From positions 1 to 7,569 of the forward strand of contig JAFWEB010000085.1 of assembly GCA_017515925.1 (NCBI GenBank): a DNA stretch of 7,569 bases. Reading direction: 5' to 3'. This stretch comes from Candidatus Saccharimonadota bacterium. GTDB taxonomy: Bacteria; Patescibacteriota; Saccharimonadia; Saccharimonadales; Saccharimonadaceae. Of the stretch, positions 5,345-7,569 are shown in pieces. The notes below the pieces were generated by a model. It made no database searches. It had not been told where the DNA came from and saw only the letters and a list, made by a program, of their open reading frames with translations. Within the stretch, counting starts at the first letter, position 1. The number at the start of each line of letters is the position of its first letter. Made by a program: the position numbers and the translations under genes.

Positions 5345-6286
5345 ATGAAAGACGTTTATGTTATAGATCTCATTCAGGATTTTCTAGAGCATATAGAAAT
5401 CGAAAAAGGAAGGTCACTCAATACCGTCCGCAATTATGAGCTGTATCTTAATCGTTTTTATGAAATCTGTTCCGAAGATTTGGACCACGAGTTAAAACCG
5501 GGCGAGATTGACGAAGAAATGCTACGCAAATTCCGCCTCAAACTCAATCGCCTAGAGGATGAAAAGCACAATCGTCTCACACCTCAGACCCAGGCGTATT
5601 ATCTAATAGCCTTGCGTGGGTTCCTCAAATATTTGGCTCGACGCGAGATAAAATCTCTCGATCCGTCTCTGGTGGATTTGCCACGCACACATCGTCCGCA
5701 GGTAACATTTCTCCATTATGACGAAGTCCAGGCGATGCTTGACGAAATCGACCTAAATACCGAAACTGGCCTGCGCGACAGAGCGATTATCGAGCTGCTT
5801 TTCTCTGGAGGTTTGCGTGTATCAGAGCTCTGCAATCTCAACCGTGATGATATTAACCTAGAGAGAAAAGAATTCGTGGTGCGTGGAAAGGGGAGCAAAG
5901 ATCGTCCGATTTTCATCGATGATTCTGCGGCTAGCCGGGTGAAGGATTATCTGGCGGTGCGTCATGATTCTTTGCCAGCATTATTTCTAAATAATAGTCG
6001 CAATCAGGGAACTACTGATACCAAAGGTGACTACAGGCGTCTGACTCCACGCAGTATTGAACGCATTATCGAAAAATACACTAAGGCAGCTGGAATCACC
6101 AAGCATGTCACTCCGCACACTTTGCGCCATAGTTTTGCTACGGACTTACTGATGAACGGAGCAGATTTGCGTTCGGTCCAGTCGCTACTCGGGCATAGCA
6201 ATATCTCTACTACTCAGATTTATACTCATATTACCGATACGCATCTAAAGGATGTTCACAAAAAATATCATTCAGAGACGAATTAG
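5345..6286 (+). CDS. xerC: XerC/XerD-type tyrosine recombinase
   Basis: A 313-residue site-specific recombinase, the typical length for Xer proteins, which resolve chromosome dimers at dif. The N-terminal part (about 1-100) is the helical core-binding domain, with the SLNTVRNYELYLNRF helix at 24-38. The catalytic domain follows and has all expected active-site residues: R158 in SGGLRVSEL, K182 in GKGSKDRP, H258 and R261 in PHTLRHSFAT, H284 in LLGHSNIS and the nucleophile Y293 in IYTH. It looks fully active. The family resemblance does not separate XerC from XerD, and organisms of this type often have a single Xer. It is not next to an integrase-type element, so a housekeeping role is most likely. 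It starts as an apparent leaderless gene divergent from ndk and is followed after 14 nt by the PH-like gene. Confidence 0.92.
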   Translation: MKDVYVIDLIQDFLEHIEIEKGRSLNTVRNYELYLNRFYEICSEDLDHELKPGEIDEEMLRKFRLKLNRLEDEKHNRLTPQTQAYYLIALRGFLKYLARREIKSLDPSLVDLPRTHRPQVTFLHYDEVQAMLDEIDLNTETGLRDRAIIELLFSGGLRVSELCNLNRDDINLERKEFVVRGKGSKDRPIFIDDSAASRVKDYLAVRHDSLPALFLNNSRNQGTTDTKGDYRRLTPRSIERIIEKYTKAAGITKHVTPHTLRHSFATDLLMNGADLRSVQSLLGHSNISTTQIYTHITDTHLKDVHKKYHSETN

Positions 6287-6288
6287 AG

Positions 6289-6300
6289 TATAATAAGCTT
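6289..6300 (+). promoter_or_regulatory. -10 element for a leaderless PH-like gene transcript
   Basis: TATAAT (6289-6294) begins 3 nt after the recombinase stop codon and ends exactly 6 nt before the ATG at 6301. The spacing is the same as before the recombinase, and the AGAG before the box is also shared. This suggests an internal promoter in addition to read-through from upstream. Confidence 0.55.
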
Positions 6301-6792
6301 ATGGCAGAATTGCATTTTGATGGACAACGCGAGGGCGAAAGAGTGCTATTTACCTTTCGTAGGCATTTTTCTACTGCCAAGCGAGGAATTTTCTTTTTGA
6401 TTTTTATGACAGCTGCTGGGGTAGTGCCAATGTTTCTCTGGCAAAATGATGTCCGGATGCTCTGGGTGTTGCTCGGCTGTATTGCAGTGGGGTTGATGGG
6501 GCTAGGATATTCATATCTGATGTGGTATTTTTCTATCTACATTGTAACTAACGAACGCATCCGTCAGATTTTGCAAAAAGGTCTGTTCAAAAAATCCGTG
6601 GTAGATCTGGGCCTAGATAAAATTCAGAGTGTCTCTGTGGTAACACCAGGGGTAATGGCTGGAATATCTGGCTATGGGACGATTTTGATTCAGACTGGCG
6701 TGGGTGATTTGGTGATTTCTCAGGTGCCAAAACCAGAGAAGATTCACAATAAGCTCCAGAATGCAATCAAGGTTGCCGAAGAAGGTAGCTAG
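6301..6792 (+). CDS. Membrane protein with bacterial PH-like domain (bPH2/DUF304 type)
   Basis: A 163-residue protein. A short polar N terminus (1-28) is followed by two hydrophobic helices (about 29-47 and 53-76) and then a C-terminal soluble domain beginning SIYIVTNERIRQI (78-90). That segment, followed by GLFKKSVVDLGLDKIQSV (94-111) and the IQTGVGD strand, is the characteristic start of the bacterial PH-like fold found in YdbS/YdbT-type proteins. These proteins are membrane anchored and poorly characterised; I cannot assign a reaction or ligand. Both ends of the protein are probably on the cytosolic side if the two helices form a hairpin. It lies 14 nt after the recombinase gene and 27 nt before the foldase gene, all on the same strand. 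Confidence 0.8.
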   Translation: MAELHFDGQREGERVLFTFRRHFSTAKRGIFFLIFMTAAGVVPMFLWQNDVRMLWVLLGCIAVGLMGLGYSYLMWYFSIYIVTNERIRQILQKGLFKKSVVDLGLDKIQSVSVVTPGVMAGISGYGTILIQTGVGDLVISQVPKPEKIHNKLQNAIKVAEEGS

Positions 6793-6802
6793 GTCAATAT
6801 GA

Positions 6803-6819
6803 TATAATATAGGTATAAT
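6803..6819 (+). promoter_or_regulatory. -10 element upstream of the foldase-like gene
   Basis: TATAAT at 6803-6808 would give a leader of only about 5 nt before the ATG at 6820. A second TATAAT (6814-6819) touches the ATG and is too close to act as its promoter. AGG at 6811-6813 could be a minimal Shine-Dalgarno sequence if transcription starts further upstream. Confidence 0.45.
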
Positions 6820-7569
6820 ATGCCAAAAGTAACCAAGAAGATTAAAGAGAAGTTTTCAAAAGAAGAAGAACTTCACAAGACCGAAAAAGAAAAACTTGAC
6901 GAGCGCCGCGAGGAAATCCTAGCGCAGGGCCGCAAGTTCAAATATCCAATGCAGTTTGCTAAGCACCGCTTGGTGTTTATTACGATTGCGATTGCTTTTG
7001 TGGCGCTAGTTGGCGCAGCAGTTTTTGGCTGGGTTACTCTATACAAGAACCAGAGTACTAGCGATGTGGTCTATCGTATTACCACAGTTTTACCAGTGCC
7101 AGTTGCCAAGGTGGATGGCGAAAATGTGAGATTCTCTGATTATTTGATGATTTATCGTAGCAGTATTATGCCAGTGGAGCAGCAAAACGGTTCGGCCGAT
7201 GCAAAAGACGACGATACCGAGAGCATCCGCAAATTCTACAAACGCTCCGCTTTGGCTGAGGCCGAGAGATACGCACTAGCCCAAAAAATTGGCAAAGAAA
7301 AAGGCATCGTGATAGACAAAGACATGATTGAAAAATCATTCAATGAACACTTAAAAATTGGCGGTGCAGAGCGTAGCGAAGAGAGCTTCCTAAAAGTATT
7401 GAAGGACAACTTTGGCCTCGATAAAAAAGAATACCAGAGAATGCTTTATCTATCATTAATGGAAGTAGAAGTATCTAAGAAGATTGATACCGATGCGACC
7501 GAAAAAACCGACAAAGCTGCCAAGATGCTCAAAGAAAACGGTGGAGATTTCCATGCGGTAGCAGAAGAA
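6820..7569 (+). CDS. Membrane-anchored SurA/PrsA-like foldase, N-terminal part (runs off window)
   Basis: The first 250 codons are present and the gene continues beyond the window. A long, highly charged cytosolic segment (1-49, with an E/K-rich stretch at 14-33) precedes one transmembrane helix (about 51-75). The rest would be outside the membrane. It contains VAKVDGENVRFSDYL (95-109), a pattern typical of the start of SurA/PrsA N-terminal chaperone domains. Charged helices follow, with RSALAEAERYALAQKIGKEKG (142-162) and a FGLDKKEYQRML segment (198-209). In this family these helices precede a parvulin-type peptidyl-prolyl isomerase domain, and KAAKMLKENGGDFHAVAEE at the window end is how such domains often begin. 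It probably helps exported proteins fold, perhaps including surface pilins. The isomerase domain itself is not in view, so activity is not shown. Confidence 0.75.
   Translation, partial: MPKVTKKIKEKFSKEEELHKTEKEKLDERREEILAQGRKFKYPMQFAKHRLVFITIAIAFVALVGAAVFGWVTLYKNQSTSDVVYRITTVLPVPVAKVDGENVRFSDYLMIYRSSIMPVEQQNGSADAKDDDTESIRKFYKRSALAEAERYALAQKIGKEKGIVIDKDMIEKSFNEHLKIGGAERSEESFLKVLKDNFGLDKKEYQRMLYLSLMEVEVSKKIDTDATEKTDKAAKMLKENGGDFHAVAEE

Overview
The window looks like a chromosomal segment of a small-genome bacterium of the candidate phyla radiation, most likely Saccharibacteria (TM7) or a close relative. I infer this from three things: FISUMP-type surface domains next to a type IV pilin locus; compact, moderately AT-rich genes, several with a TATAAT-like box only 6 nt before the ATG (apparently leaderless mRNAs); and small membrane proteins typical of these genomes. 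The placement is not proven. Every gene reads with the standard code, and all visible stops are TAA or TAG.

Layout. Positions 1-1946 (minus strand) hold three head-to-tail copies of a unit of about 622 bp. Each encodes a whole FISUMP-like domain (CPLGWQ-P ... SW-YL/F ... VRCV). Every unit begins with the same 18-nt box (encoding IDGTV), but none has an ATG start, a ribosome binding site or a visible promoter, and neighbouring units lie in different reading frames. They look like silent C-terminal cassettes of a surface or pilin-like protein, comparable in layout to Neisseria pilS. The array stops directly at the promoter of a plus-strand tRNA-Arg(CCT) gene (1970-2045). A bidirectional terminator separates that tRNA from a prepilin peptidase (2154-3017, minus). 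Divergent from the peptidase is a type IV pilin with a strong promoter and a Shine-Dalgarno sequence (3165-3830, plus), closed by a bidirectional terminator.

The second half is mainly housekeeping. A nucleoside diphosphate kinase and a class I SAM methyltransferase form a minus-strand operon (5286 down to 3957). Divergent from it lies a plus-strand series: a XerC/D-type tyrosine recombinase (5345-6286), a PH-like membrane protein (6301-6792), and the first 250 codons of a membrane-anchored SurA/PrsA-like foldase that runs off the window (6820-7569).

How it may fit together. The peptidase processes the pilin, and the pilus system displays or secretes surface proteins. The adjacent FISUMP array could supply alternative C-terminal domains to an expressed copy outside the window by homologous recombination through the shared boxes. 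That last step is inference: the window contains no expressed recipient gene. The cassette array is the most unusual element here.
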